From assembly GCA_021845705.1 (NCBI GenBank), contig JAJZVJ010000058.1, positions 1 to 9,768 on the forward strand: a DNA stretch of 9,768 nt. The letters are read 5' to 3'. The translations under genes were made by a program, and so were the position numbers. Origin of the DNA: a bacterium (lineage in GTDB: Bacteria > Elusimicrobiota > Elusimicrobia > Elusimicrobiales > UBA9959). This document shows positions 1 through 7,268 of the stretch, piece after piece (the first letter of the stretch is position 1; each line of letters opens with the position of its first letter). The notes below the pieces were generated by a model. It made no database searches, was not told the DNA's origin, and was given only the letters and a program-made list of their open reading frames with translations.

Positions 1-263
1 CAGGAGAACAGCGTGGGGCCGAAGTTGAAATTAAAGTGGAGGTAGTTGTTGGAAAGTTCAAGCACCCTGCCGGAGGCGTCGTTTATCCTGGCGCAGGCGT
101 TGGGGAGGTAGCATTCCCGGGCTATGCGCGAATTCCAGTCGTGGAACGGCCAGGCGGAGGGCTGCGGGTCTATCTTGCCGGTCCAGGGGTTTTCCCGCGG
201 GGGCTGGTAAAAATGCGCGTGCAGCGCGAAATATTTTGTCTGGGTCCTGGTCTGCCTTTCCAT
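1..263 (-). CDS. GH57-like glycoside hydrolase, N-terminal fragment (3' end outside window)
   Basis: Reverse-strand reading from the ATG at 263-261 gives 87 residues beginning MERQTRTQTKYFALHAHFYQ and continuing PPRENPWTGKIDPQ. The HAHFYQPPRENPW segment, followed by a WPFHDWN stretch, is characteristic of the N-terminus of the large bacterial GH57-like proteins (often paired with a DUF3536 C-terminal region). These are retaining alpha-glucan-acting or related enzymes, usually cytoplasmic, and no signal peptide is visible here. The catalytic Glu and Asp lie outside the window, so activity and substrate cannot be judged. No Shine-Dalgarno sequence precedes the ATG; a TATAAT box sits only six bases upstream, which suggests a leaderless mRNA. 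The gene lies 51 bases downstream of the DAHP synthase but appears to have its own promoter. The family call is recognition from memory of the motif, not a search. Confidence 0.8.
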   Translation of the reverse strand, partial: MERQTRTQTKYFALHAHFYQPPRENPWTGKIDPQPSAWPFHDWNSRIARECYLPNACARINDASGRVLELSNNYLHFNFNFGPTLFS

Positions 264-269
264 GGGGTA

Positions 270-278
270 ATTATAGCA
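270..278 (-). promoter_or_regulatory. Extended -10 promoter for the GH57-like gene (leaderless start)
   Basis: On the minus strand the sequence reads TTTGCTATAATTACCCCATG. TATAAT occupies 275-270 and is preceded by TGC, giving an extended -10 (TGnTATAAT). Six bases separate the box from the start codon, so transcription should begin at or within a base or two of the ATG. There is no recognisable -35 in the C-rich sequence upstream, which fits an extended -10 promoter. The same TTTGCTATA core recurs before the DtxR-family gene. Confidence 0.6.
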
Positions 279-314
279 AAGGGCTGCCGGGGGGGCCGTG
301 TTTTTTCCTGCCCG

Positions 315-1295
315 TCACAGGCGGTTTATTATGGTGCGCAGAGCGCGGAAAGTCTCGACAGTAACCGTCTGCCGGCCGTCGACCCTGGCTGTCTCCGGGG
401 ACAGGCTGGCTTCTATAAGCAGGCCGTCCGCGCCGGCGCGCAGGGCTTTCAGCGCGAGGGAGGCGGCCACGCTCCTGTCCCTTGAGGCGTGGCTCGGGTC
501 GGCGAGCACGGGCAGCCCGGTCAGCTTCCTGGCCGCCGCCATCAGCCTCAGGTCCAGCAGCGGGGTCCCCGGGAGATTGGCGGAATCTCCGCGCTCGCAA
601 AGTATGAGCTTAGCGGCGCCGAATTTAAGCAGGTACTCGGCGGAAAGCAGCCATTCGCGCAGGGTGGCGCGCATCCCGCGCTTAAGCAGCACCGTCCTGC
701 CGGAGCGTGCCGTTTCCTTGAGCAGTTCGTAGTTGCGCATATTCCGCGCGCCTATCTGCAGGATGTCGCAGGTTTCCGCGAGCCTCTCCACCTGCCGGGT
801 ATCGGTGGTTTCGGTCACCAGGGGAAGGCCTGTCAGTTTTTTGGCTTTTGCGATTATTTTCAGGGCGGGCCAGCCGAGGCCCTGGAAAGCGTACGGCGAG
901 GAGCGCGGCTTGAAAACAGCGGCGCGCAGGGCCTGGGCCCCGGCGGTTTTAAGCGCTAAGGCCGAGGCGAGGTAGGACTCCTCTTCCTCCACGGCGCAGG
1001 GGCCGGCTATGAAAACCGGCTTGCGCGAAGAGAAGTCGAGCGGCTTCGAGAAAAGCTTGTAGCCGGCCGCGCAGGCGAGCGGGCAGAGCTCCTGGTCTGA
1101 AAGCGAGACCGCCGCTACTCCGGGCAGGTTCTCGAGGCGCGGCAGCGTTTCTCCGGCCCTGGCCGGGGAGGAGAGAGTTACAACCAGTCCTCCCGGCACG
1201 CGGGCCGGGACGCACCCGGGCAGCGCCTGCGCCAGGGCTTTTAGAAGGGCCTTACGTTCCGTTTCTCCCGCGTTCTTTTTAAAAATTATTCTCAT
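315..1295 (-). CDS. aroF: 3-deoxy-7-phosphoheptulonate (DAHP) synthase, class I-beta
   Basis: This is the first enzyme of the shikimate pathway, condensing phosphoenolpyruvate and erythrose 4-phosphate. I chose the ATG at 1295 (MRIIFKKNAG, 326 aa) over a GTG at 1316. An AGGA lies 7 bases before the ATG, and the family's N-terminal ferredoxin-like domain usually begins this way. Residues 1 to about 85 would be that domain, which gives feedback control in the Thermotoga enzyme; the barrel follows. Seen motifs: AGPCAVE (97-103), KPRSSPYAFQGLG (129-141), QIGARN (180-185), LLKRG (203-207), LCERG (232-236) and DPSH (266-269). C100, H269, E295 and D306 match the spacing of the T. maritima metal ligands. 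KPRSSPY separates it from KDO8P synthase. The segment after ERG is unusual, because the common TRNTLD stretch is replaced by PGTPLLDLR. The gene symbol is approximate. Confidence 0.92.
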   Translation of the reverse strand: MRIIFKKNAGETERKALLKALAQALPGCVPARVPGGLVVTLSSPARAGETLPRLENLPGVAAVSLSDQELCPLACAAGYKLFSKPLDFSSRKPVFIAGPCAVEEEESYLASALALKTAGAQALRAAVFKPRSSPYAFQGLGWPALKIIAKAKKLTGLPLVTETTDTRQVERLAETCDILQIGARNMRNYELLKETARSGRTVLLKRGMRATLREWLLSAEYLLKFGAAKLILCERGDSANLPGTPLLDLRLMAAARKLTGLPVLADPSHASRDRSVAASLALKALRAGADGLLIEASLSPETARVDGRQTVTVETFRALRTIINRL

Positions 1296-1369
1296 TATCT
1301 GGTCCTGGGTGTTCACAGTGCTGTTGTCAATGCGGCCGCGCGGCGGTCCGCCCGGCGCGCACTGATAAG

Positions 1370-1375
1370 TTTATA
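1370..1375 (-). promoter_or_regulatory. Candidate -10 for the DAHP synthase gene
   Basis: The minus strand reads TTTTATATAAACTTATCAG in an otherwise very GC-rich 152-base gap (1296-1447). TATAAA at 1375-1370 is the best -10 candidate and would give a leader of about 68 bases before the ATG at 1295. The best -35 is a poor TTTACT with only 15 bases of spacing, so the promoter is tentative. The leader is GC-rich with CG-palindromic runs (GGCGGACCGCC, CGCGCGGCCGC), but I cannot identify a riboswitch or attenuator in it. I see no convincing T-tract terminator after the preceding gene, so read-through is possible. Confidence 0.4.
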
Positions 1376-1447
1376 TAAAACCGGGGCTCCAGTAAAATGG
1401 CGCGCTTATACCCGGCGCAAGCCGCTCCCGCGCCCCGCCGCCCGTTT

Positions 1448-2203
1448 TCAGGCCCGCCGCTTCCCCGAAAGGATCATAAGGCGGGAAAGCTCCGTCTCCG
1501 CGGCTTCAGGCGAGGCCACCTTGAAGTCAGTCAGCGGCCTGGATTCGACGAAGGCCTTAAGGAAGCCGTTCTTGACCGCCTTGAAAGCGGGCCCGGAGAT
1601 AGCGCCCAGCAGGGCCCGGAAATTAACCAGGCTGGAGGGCGAGCGCCCGGGGCCCAGCGGCGAGAAATCCAGGTTTTCCGGTTTGAGCTGCAGCCTGAGC
1701 GTCCCGTTACCGGCTATGATGTCGGCCCGGAAAAACGTATCCAGCCTCGGCTCCGGAGGCCGCGGTACCGGGGCCCCGGCGAGGCGCGCTATCTTCTCGA
1801 AAAGGCCCGCTTCGAGGGCTGGGACCGTATCCGCCGGCAGCCTGGCGTCGTAGGCGGCGGCCGAGAAAACAGTTATGGAATCGTAAGGGATGAACGTGAC
1901 GGCGCCCGCGGCCCGCGCGTCGAAGCCGGTGCCTTTCGGCTCTATCCTGTCCGCCTCGAGCGGGGGCGGCGGGGCGGGCAGTTCCGTCTCGGCGATCAGC
2001 ATAGTTCCAAGGCCGGCCTGGCCGGCCGCGGCGGCCAGGTCCCGCGCCGCTTCAAGCTGAAGGTTCCTGGCTAGAAAGCCGGGGTTCCCGCGCAGGAACT
2101 CCCGGGCGGAATCCCTGGTATAGCCTTTTACCGCCGAAAGGAAGGCGGCCGCGCCCAAAGGTTCCGCTTCCGGCTCTTTAAGGGCTAAAGAATACGAGCT
2201 CAT
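1448..2203 (-). CDS. Conserved-looking protein of unknown function, coupled to cysteine desulfidase
   Basis: This gene encodes 251 residues that I cannot assign to a named family. The ATG at 2203 overlaps the TGA of the upstream cysteine desulfidase gene as ATGA, so translation is probably coupled. There is no signal peptide or long hydrophobic helix, and the protein has no cysteine, so a soluble cytosolic protein is expected. Residues about 15-75 (FLSAVKGYTRDSAREFL, then EAARDLAAAAGQAGLGTMLI) resemble the small alpha/beta units related to ribosomal L7/L12 C-terminal domains. A proline-rich ELPAPPPPLEADRIEP linker (74-89) follows, then a beta-rich section (about 93-118). A third section (155-245) includes LRLQLKPENLDFSPLG (169-184) and SLVNFRALLGAI (191-202). 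I recall similar unnamed proteins in Deltaproteobacteria and Elusimicrobia, but that is memory only. High third-position GC and operon position support a real gene. Confidence 0.85.
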   Translation of the reverse strand: MSSYSLALKEPEAEPLGAAAFLSAVKGYTRDSAREFLRGNPGFLARNLQLEAARDLAAAAGQAGLGTMLIAETELPAPPPPLEADRIEPKGTGFDARAAGAVTFIPYDSITVFSAAAYDARLPADTVPALEAGLFEKIARLAGAPVPRPPEPRLDTFFRADIIAGNGTLRLQLKPENLDFSPLGPGRSPSSLVNFRALLGAISGPAFKAVKNGFLKAFVESRPLTDFKVASPEAAETELSRLMILSGKRRA

Positions 2204-3480
2204 GCTTTCTTCTCCGACATTATATCCAGTATTATCCGGTCGACTTTGTCCATGCCGAGGCTGGAGATGCGGGCGATGTTCCTTATGGTCGCCTCCGGGG
2301 AGTCGCCTATGAACCCCTCGGCCCCGGTGATCCCCTCGCCGTTAAGCGCCATCCACGCGGCGCGTATGGCCGAGTCGGCCGAAGAGGCCACTTTAAGCGC
2401 GCAGCCGCTCTTCGCCCCGTCGCAGAGCATGCCGCCGATATCGCTTATTACGGTATTTACCGCCAGCGCGGCTTTTTTTACGTCGGAACCGGCCCGCTGC
2501 CACACCACGGCCACCGCGGCGCCGACCCCGGCGGCGACGGCGCAGCCGCAGATCGGGGCGAGTTCCCCGGTAAAGACTTTTATGTACGAGTTCACAAGAT
2601 GGGAGAGCGCTATGCTCCGGAGTATGCGCTTTTCCGGCACCTTGAAGGCCTTGCCCACCAGCCAGGGGACCAGCACGGCTACCACGCCCTGGTTCCCCGA
2701 TTCCCCGCTGGACATTACCGGAACGGGGTAGCCCGCCATGCGCGCGTCGGTGGCGGCGGCGGCGGTGAGTTTGGCGTTGGAAAGAATATCGCGCTTGAGA
2801 TAGCCTTTGTGAATAAGGTCTTCTATGTAATAACCCACTTTTTTCAGCTTCAGCCCCTCGTTCGCCGCGGCCAGGTTCATCTCCACGCCTTTTTTCAGGT
2901 AGGCCAGTTCCGGCCCCGTCACTTTCCCGGCTTCGCGGAAGAGGTCCCCGAAGGTCGCCTTGCGCAGGGCCCGCTTATAAGGCAGCCCGGTCTTTTTGCC
3001 GGTTCCGCCGGTTTTTATGATGGTTTTCCCTTTATGGCGCAGCAGGGCTACCTGGCTATGGCTGCCCTCGAGCACGCATAAAGCTTTCTCCGTCCCCGCG
3101 GTTACTTCGACGCGGATATAAATCCCGTGTTTTGAATAATCCGCCTTTATCCCGGCCCGGCCGCTCCTTAGCAGCGCCGCGGCGTCTTTCAGGCGGGCGG
3201 GCGGAAGGCCTTTGAAGAGTTCCGCCCCGAGTTCCGGGCGGCGGACTACGGCGCCCAGGGCCGCGGCCAGCAGGTTGCCTTTTTTCCCGCGGGTGTTGGG
3301 GATGGAGACGGCGAGGCCGTTCTTATACGTGCCGGGGTCGGTCCTTATAAGCACCGAAGTGGTCCTGCCTTTAAGCAGCTTCGCCGCTGTAGCGGCGGCG
3401 AAGGCTACCGCCACGGGCTCGGTGCAGCCCATGGCCGGATAAACTTCGTGTTTTAAAACGTCGGTAATGAGGGTGTTCAT
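2200..3480 (-). CDS. cyuA: L-cysteine desulfidase, [4Fe-4S], CyuA/UPF0597 (COG3681) family
   Basis: This enzyme cleaves L-cysteine to pyruvate, ammonia and hydrogen sulfide using a [4Fe-4S] cluster rather than PLP. It is cytosolic and typical of anaerobic metabolism. The 426-residue length matches E. coli YhaM/CyuA (about 436). Near the N-terminus is VYPAMGCTEPVAVA, with C19 in the position of the catalytic-base cysteine. C313 (in ICGCAVAAG), C353 and C360 (MLCDGAKSGC) have the 40 and 7 residue spacing of the cluster ligands that I recall for the M. jannaschii enzyme (C282, C322, C329). The start is the ATG at 3480, two bases after the stop of the MFS transporter gene. The open frame continues further upstream, but that part lies antisense-frame inside the transporter and lacks family similarity. 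Serine dehydratase activity is an alternative, since the fold is shared with Fe-S L-serine dehydratases. Confidence 0.92.
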   Translation of the reverse strand: MNTLITDVLKHEVYPAMGCTEPVAVAFAAATAAKLLKGRTTSVLIRTDPGTYKNGLAVSIPNTRGKKGNLLAAALGAVVRRPELGAELFKGLPPARLKDAAALLRSGRAGIKADYSKHGIYIRVEVTAGTEKALCVLEGSHSQVALLRHKGKTIIKTGGTGKKTGLPYKRALRKATFGDLFREAGKVTGPELAYLKKGVEMNLAAANEGLKLKKVGYYIEDLIHKGYLKRDILSNAKLTAAAATDARMAGYPVPVMSSGESGNQGVVAVLVPWLVGKAFKVPEKRILRSIALSHLVNSYIKVFTGELAPICGCAVAAGVGAAVAVVWQRAGSDVKKAALAVNTVISDIGGMLCDGAKSGCALKVASSADSAIRAAWMALNGEGITGAEGFIGDSPEATIRNIARISSLGMDKVDRIILDIMSEKKA

Positions 3481-3482
3481 TT

Positions 3483-4679
3483 TTAAAATGCCAGTTTCCT
3501 TTTGCTGGTCCAGACCAGCAGGGCGCACATCGAAACGAAGGCGCAGGCGGCGCCGGCCGCGAACGGGGCGGCGGGGGAGAGCCTGTCCCACAGCAGGCCG
3601 GCGATAGCGCTTGCGAAGAAAGCAAGCAAGCCCATGGCTCCCTGGAAGTAGCCCATGGCGGAAGCCCGGTTGCCGGCGGTGCTCAGGTGCGAGACGACCG
3701 CCTTGGTTATGCCCTCGTTGAAGGCCCCGTAGAAGCCGTAGAGCGCGAAGAGGGGCCATACCATCCAGGCCTTGTCCGCCAGGGCAAATCCGACGTAAAC
3801 GGCGGCGAAGACGAGGAAGCCGAAGGCCATGGTCCGGATCTTGCCAAGCCGGTCGGAAAGCCAGCCGGCCGGGGCGGCCAGCAGCGCGTAGACCATGTTG
3901 TAGCCTGTGTAGGCGAGTATGACATGGGTCAGGGTGAACCCCATGTTCCTGGCTTTCATTATAAGGAAAACGTCACTGGAGTTGCCGACGGCGAAAATAG
4001 CGTAAAGGAAGACAAAGACCTTGAAGTCGCGGGCCATGGGAGCCGCGGGGGCGGGAACTCCGCCGGAGGTTACGGCGGGAGAGGCTGCTTCCCTCACGAA
4101 GTACAGCAGCACAAAAACCCCGAGCAGCGCGGGGACGAAGGCCGCCATGAAGATCAGGCGGTAGTCCGGACGCCCCGGCGGCATGAAGTGCAGCATGGCG
4201 AGCGCGGCCAGCGGGCCCAGCGCGGCGCCGGCCGTGTCCATGGCCCTGTGGAAGCCGAAGGCTTTTCCCCAGTGCTCCTTGTCCACGGAACCGGCTATCA
4301 GCGCGTCCCGGGCCGACGTGCGTACACCCTTGCCCACGCGGTCCATAAGGCGGGAGAACAGCACGAAATGCCAGGTGGAGGCGAGCGCCAGGACCGGCTT
4401 GGAGACCGCCGAAAGCGAATAGCCGGCTATGACGAAAGGCTTCCGTTCGCCCGCCCTGTCGGAGAGGCGGCCGCCCGCTATTTTCAGCAGGCTGGCAGTG
4501 GCCTCGGCCAGGCCCTCTATCAGGCCGACGATCTGCATCGGGGCGCCCAGCACCGAGGTGAGGAAAACGGGGACGATCGGGTAGAGCATCTCGCTGGAGA
4601 TGTCGGTAAGGCCGCTTACCACGCCGAGGAAAGTGACGTTGCGCGTGAGACCGCTCCTCATATCCGTGAAAAAACTCAT
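3483..4679 (-). CDS. Major facilitator superfamily (MFS) transporter
   Basis: This is a 398-residue integral membrane protein with the length and alternating hydrophobic pattern of a 12-helix MFS permease. The MFS motif A appears as GGRLSDRAGERKP (69-81) in the loop after the second helix. SRLMDRVGKGVRTSARD (109-125) lies near helices four and five, and another loop motif, GWLSDRLGKIR, occurs in the second half. The N-terminal GLTDISSEMLYPIVPVFL (23-40) is typical of a large unnamed MFS subfamily in anaerobic and environmental bacteria. The ATG at 4679 is preceded by AAAGGA (4691-4686) at six bases. It is the first gene of a unit with the cysteine desulfidase two bases downstream, so cysteine or a related thiol or amino acid as substrate is a context-based inference only. 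Export (for example drug efflux) is equally possible from sequence. Confidence 0.9.
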   Translation of the reverse strand: MSFFTDMRSGLTRNVTFLGVVSGLTDISSEMLYPIVPVFLTSVLGAPMQIVGLIEGLAEATASLLKIAGGRLSDRAGERKPFVIAGYSLSAVSKPVLALASTWHFVLFSRLMDRVGKGVRTSARDALIAGSVDKEHWGKAFGFHRAMDTAGAALGPLAALAMLHFMPPGRPDYRLIFMAAFVPALLGVFVLLYFVREAASPAVTSGGVPAPAAPMARDFKVFVFLYAIFAVGNSSDVFLIMKARNMGFTLTHVILAYTGYNMVYALLAAPAGWLSDRLGKIRTMAFGFLVFAAVYVGFALADKAWMVWPLFALYGFYGAFNEGITKAVVSHLSTAGNRASAMGYFQGAMGLLAFFASAIAGLLWDRLSPAAPFAAGAACAFVSMCALLVWTSKRKLAF

Positions 4680-4685
4680 TCAATA

Positions 4686-4691
4686 TCCTTT
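4686..4691 (-). promoter_or_regulatory. Ribosome binding site of the MFS gene
   Basis: AAAGGA on the minus strand lies six bases before the ATG at 4679 and fixes that start. An ATG four bases further upstream (4683) is in another frame and too close to this site. Confidence 0.75.
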
Positions 4692-4752
4692 GAACCGCCG
4701 GCTGAATACAGGCTAAGTGCCCGGGCCGGGAAACAGGCGCGCCCTACAGACT

Positions 4753-4781
4753 ATTATAGGAATCTTGCCGGCGGATTTAAA
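4753..4781 (-). promoter_or_regulatory. Promoter for the MFS-cyuA-unknown operon
   Basis: On the minus strand TATAAT (4758-4753) follows TTTAAA (about 4781-4776) with 17 bases between them: a perfect -10 and a 4-of-6 match to TTGACA. The predicted start of transcription near 4746 leaves a leader of about 67 bases before the ATG at 4679. The site lies directly downstream of the feoB terminator, which fits an independent operon. Confidence 0.65.
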
Positions 4782-4787
4782 ACCTGG

Positions 4788-4815
4788 AAAAAACTGTGCC
4801 CCCCGGCCGGGGGGG
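4788..4815 (-). terminator. Rho-independent terminator after feoB
   Basis: On the minus strand CCCCCC-GGCC-GGGGGG (4814-4799) forms a six-pair all-GC stem with a four-base loop. It is followed by CACAG and then six T residues (4793-4788). The five bases between stem and T-tract are more than usual, so efficiency is uncertain. Its position, about 70 bases past the feoB stop and just before the next promoter, supports the role. The remaining stretch from 4816 to 4885 shows nothing I can name. Confidence 0.65.
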
Positions 4816-4885
4816 AACACGCGCGGCGGGAACCGGGGGTGATAGCGCGCTGAACTCCTGCTTTTAAAGCCCCTGTTCCAGGCGC

Positions 4886-7027
4886 CTACAGGAACGCGTT
4901 GCCCGCCTGATATACCATGAAAGACAGGGCCCAGGCGACGGTCATCGTGTACAGGACATAGAACACGGTTATCTTCAACTCGCCGCCTTCCTTATGGAAT
5001 ACGGAAGTCGCGGAAAGGCACGGCACATACAGCAGCACAAAAACTATGAGGGCGAGCGCGACAGCGGGGGTATATGCCGGGTCGCTCCTTAACCGCTGCG
5101 TCAGGCTCTCGCTCCTGCCGGCTTCGTCAAGCGCGTAAATAGTTCCCATCGTAGCTACAACCACTTCTTTGGCCGCAAATCCGGCGGTGAGCGCCACTCC
5201 GAGCCTCCAGTCGAAACCGAGAGGTTTTATAAAAGGTTCTAGCGCTTTGCCGGTACGGCCGGCGAAGGAATATTCGAGGCGTTTTGCCGCCAGCTCGTTC
5301 TTAAAAGCCGCAACCGTTCCTTCTTTCGTTCCGGGCGGGACCTTTGGATCTTTGCCCACGGCCTCGATCTTTGCGGCGTATTCCCGGTCTAATACCGGAG
5401 CCGCCGGGAAATTGCAGACCACCCACACTATAAGGGATACTGCCAGGATGACCGTCCCCGCTTTTTTAAGGTACATCCATGCTTTTATCCACACCTGCAT
5501 AAGTATCGATCGCAGCGTAGGCAACCTGTAAACCGGGAGCTCCATGACGAACGGCTCCGAACTGCCCTTGAATATGGTGGCCTTGAACAGTTTGGCCGAT
5601 GCCACGGCGACCAGGATCCCGAACAGATAAACTCCGAAAAGGATGTTGCCGGACATTGAAGCGGGGAAAAACGCTCCGATGAGAAGGACGTATACCGGGA
5701 GTTTCGCGCCGCAGCTCATGAACGGTATTACCATCATGGTCGCAAGCCGGTCGCCCCTGTTCTTTAATGTCCGGCAGGCCATGAACGCCGGAACCGAGCA
5801 GCCGAACCCCGTGACCATCGGTATGAAAGATTTGCCGTGCAGGCCTATTTTGTGGAAGGCCCTGTCCACTACAAAGGCCGCCCTCGCCATATAGCCCGTA
5901 GACTCAAGGAAGGACAGCCCCAGGAACAAGAGCAGGATATTAGGAAGGAAGCCTACGACCCCGCCGACCCCCGCGATCATGCCGTTCACGACCGCGGAGC
6001 GCAGCATGCCTTCCGGCAGCAATAAAGAAACCTTGTCGCCTAAGAATACGAAGAAGGACTGTAGTAATTCCATCGGGAACTTGCCGAACGTGAAAGTGAT
6101 CTGAAAAATAAGCCACATAATGAAAAGGAAGATCGGCAGGCCCAGCACTCTGTTCAGGACCACGGAATCTATATGGTCCGTTATCGTTTTCTTCTCTTCG
6201 TTCACCATCGTGACGGTTTCTTTGTAGGCGCCTCTCGCGAACGCGTGCCTGTCGCCGGAAATATGCTGCCCCAGTCTTTCCTGCAGCTTGCTTTCAAGCG
6301 AATTCATGAGGTCGGGAAGCCTTTTCTCAAGCCTTACCCAGGACGGGCTTTGTCTGGCGCGTGAATAGGCGAAGGCGTCGTTTTCCAGCAGCTTTATGGC
6401 GAGCCACCTTGAACTGAATTTTCCGGAGAGCAGGATGTCGGTCTCTATAAGGCCCTGGATCTCCGTTACCGCCAGTTCTATCTCTTCGCTGTAGAAAATC
6501 TTATCCCTTGGTATGGTTATTTTGTTCTCATAGGTCCTTATCACATGGTCCAGGAGGGCTTCGATCCCGGTCCTTTTTACGGCGCTGACCGGCACGACAT
6601 GGCAGCCCAGGAGTTTCTGGAGCAGCTTGAAGTCTACGGAGATCTTCAACTTCTGCACCTCGTCGTACATGTTCAGCGCGACGACCATTTTGGGGTCCAG
6701 TTCCAGGAGCTGCGTGGTAAGGTAAAGATTCCTCTCCAGATTCGTCCCGTCGACCACGTTCACTACGATATCCGCCTTCTTTTCCGCGATAAAATCGCGC
6801 GTGATTATCTCCTCCGGCGAATAAGCGTTGATGGAATACGTCCCGGGCAGGTCCACCAGCCTGATCTTGTATCCTTTGAAGTCGACATAGCCCTCGTATT
6901 TCTCTACGGTCACGCCCGGCCAGTTGCCGACCTTTAAATGAGTGCCGGCGATAGCGTTAAAAAGCGAGGTTTTGCCGGAATTCGGGTTGCCGGCGAGCGC
7001 TACTATTATTTCTTTTTGTTTTTTCAT
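4886..7027 (-). CDS. feoB: Ferrous iron transport protein B (FeoB)
   Basis: FeoB is the inner-membrane Fe(II) importer with an N-terminal cytosolic G domain. The 713 residues show G1 GNPNSGKT (13-20), G2 around T40 in GVTVEK, G3 DLPG (59-62), G4 NMYD (119-122; NxxD as required) and a G5-like SAV (148-150). A helical linker follows, then the membrane part with the duplicated Gate/core motifs GFGCSVPAFMACRTLKNRGD and the matching PFMSCGAKLPVYVLL. The last helices contain GFAAKEVVVATMGTIYAL and LLYVPCLSATSVF. The start ATG overlaps the feoA TGA (ATGA), so the two are translationally coupled. No FeoC follows; the gene ends the operon before a terminator. The gene looks noticeably less GC-rich than its neighbours (sampled lines about 47-53 percent against about 68 percent at 1561-1620). 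Identification is secure. Confidence 0.98.
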   Translation of the reverse strand: MKKQKEIIVALAGNPNSGKTSLFNAIAGTHLKVGNWPGVTVEKYEGYVDFKGYKIRLVDLPGTYSINAYSPEEIITRDFIAEKKADIVVNVVDGTNLERNLYLTTQLLELDPKMVVALNMYDEVQKLKISVDFKLLQKLLGCHVVPVSAVKRTGIEALLDHVIRTYENKITIPRDKIFYSEEIELAVTEIQGLIETDILLSGKFSSRWLAIKLLENDAFAYSRARQSPSWVRLEKRLPDLMNSLESKLQERLGQHISGDRHAFARGAYKETVTMVNEEKKTITDHIDSVVLNRVLGLPIFLFIMWLIFQITFTFGKFPMELLQSFFVFLGDKVSLLLPEGMLRSAVVNGMIAGVGGVVGFLPNILLLFLGLSFLESTGYMARAAFVVDRAFHKIGLHGKSFIPMVTGFGCSVPAFMACRTLKNRGDRLATMMVIPFMSCGAKLPVYVLLIGAFFPASMSGNILFGVYLFGILVAVASAKLFKATIFKGSSEPFVMELPVYRLPTLRSILMQVWIKAWMYLKKAGTVILAVSLIVWVVCNFPAAPVLDREYAAKIEAVGKDPKVPPGTKEGTVAAFKNELAAKRLEYSFAGRTGKALEPFIKPLGFDWRLGVALTAGFAAKEVVVATMGTIYALDEAGRSESLTQRLRSDPAYTPAVALALIVFVLLYVPCLSATSVFHKEGGELKITVFYVLYTMTVAWALSFMVYQAGNAFL

Positions 7028-7257
7028 TTACCGGGTCTCTTTTCAACGCCGATATGTTCGGCTTCTTTTAGTCGCAGAGCCAGCAGAAAGCCCCGCAGCT
7101 GTATTTCCAAGGGGTCGCCAAGCGGCGCTTTGCGCAGCACTTTGAAATGCGTTCCTTTTACCAGCCCCATATCCAGAAGCCTCTGCGCGATCTCGCCCTG
7201 GGCCGTTACCGACGTAATTACACCCCCGTCGCCCGGCTTTAATTCCGACATTTTCAT
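7024..7257 (-). CDS. feoA: Ferrous iron transport protein A (FeoA)
   Basis: This is a 77-residue cytosolic protein with an SH3-like fold that works with FeoB and may modulate its G domain. The pattern MSELKPGDGGVITSV, then EIAQRLLDMGLVKGTHFKVL, APLGDPLEIQLRG and LALRLKEAEHI is the classic FeoA signature: a DMGL turn followed by the GDP strand. The ATG at 7257 has AAGGA eight bases upstream (7270-7266); a second in-frame ATG at 7251 is possible but less well spaced. It begins 11 bases after the stop of the repressor gene and overlaps feoB by four bases, so the three form one operon. Confidence 0.96.
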   Translation of the reverse strand: MKMSELKPGDGGVITSVTAQGEIAQRLLDMGLVKGTHFKVLRKAPLGDPLEIQLRGFLLALRLKEAEHIGVEKRPGK

Positions 7258-7268
7258 ATGAAGCGTCC

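Noticed and set aside
1319..1338. TTGACA on the minus strand just before the DAHP synthase gene
   Set aside because: No -10 box lies 16-18 bases downstream; the sequence there is CAGGAC, part of the ribosome binding region.
1397..2074. 225-codon plus-strand frame opposite the unknown gene
   Set aside because: The translation is rich in Arg, Gly and Pro with no hydrophobic core pattern. The minus-strand frame has coupled spacing and protein-like composition.
3481..3759. N-terminal extension of the cysteine desulfidase frame
   Set aside because: The extension lies inside the MFS gene in another frame, is arginine- and proline-rich, and the family begins at the MNTLITDVLKHEVYPAMGCT segment, whose ATG follows the MFS stop by two bases.
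4695..4774. 8-base inverted repeat CCGCCGGC / GCCGGCGG flanking the MFS promoter
   Set aside because: The arms are 64 bases apart and consist of simple GC sequence that is likely to recur by chance in this window.
3687..4853. 388-codon open frame on the plus strand
   Set aside because: It lies antisense to the well-supported MFS gene. Its product is low-complexity, rich in Gly, Arg, Glu and His, as expected from mirror frames of GC-rich genes.
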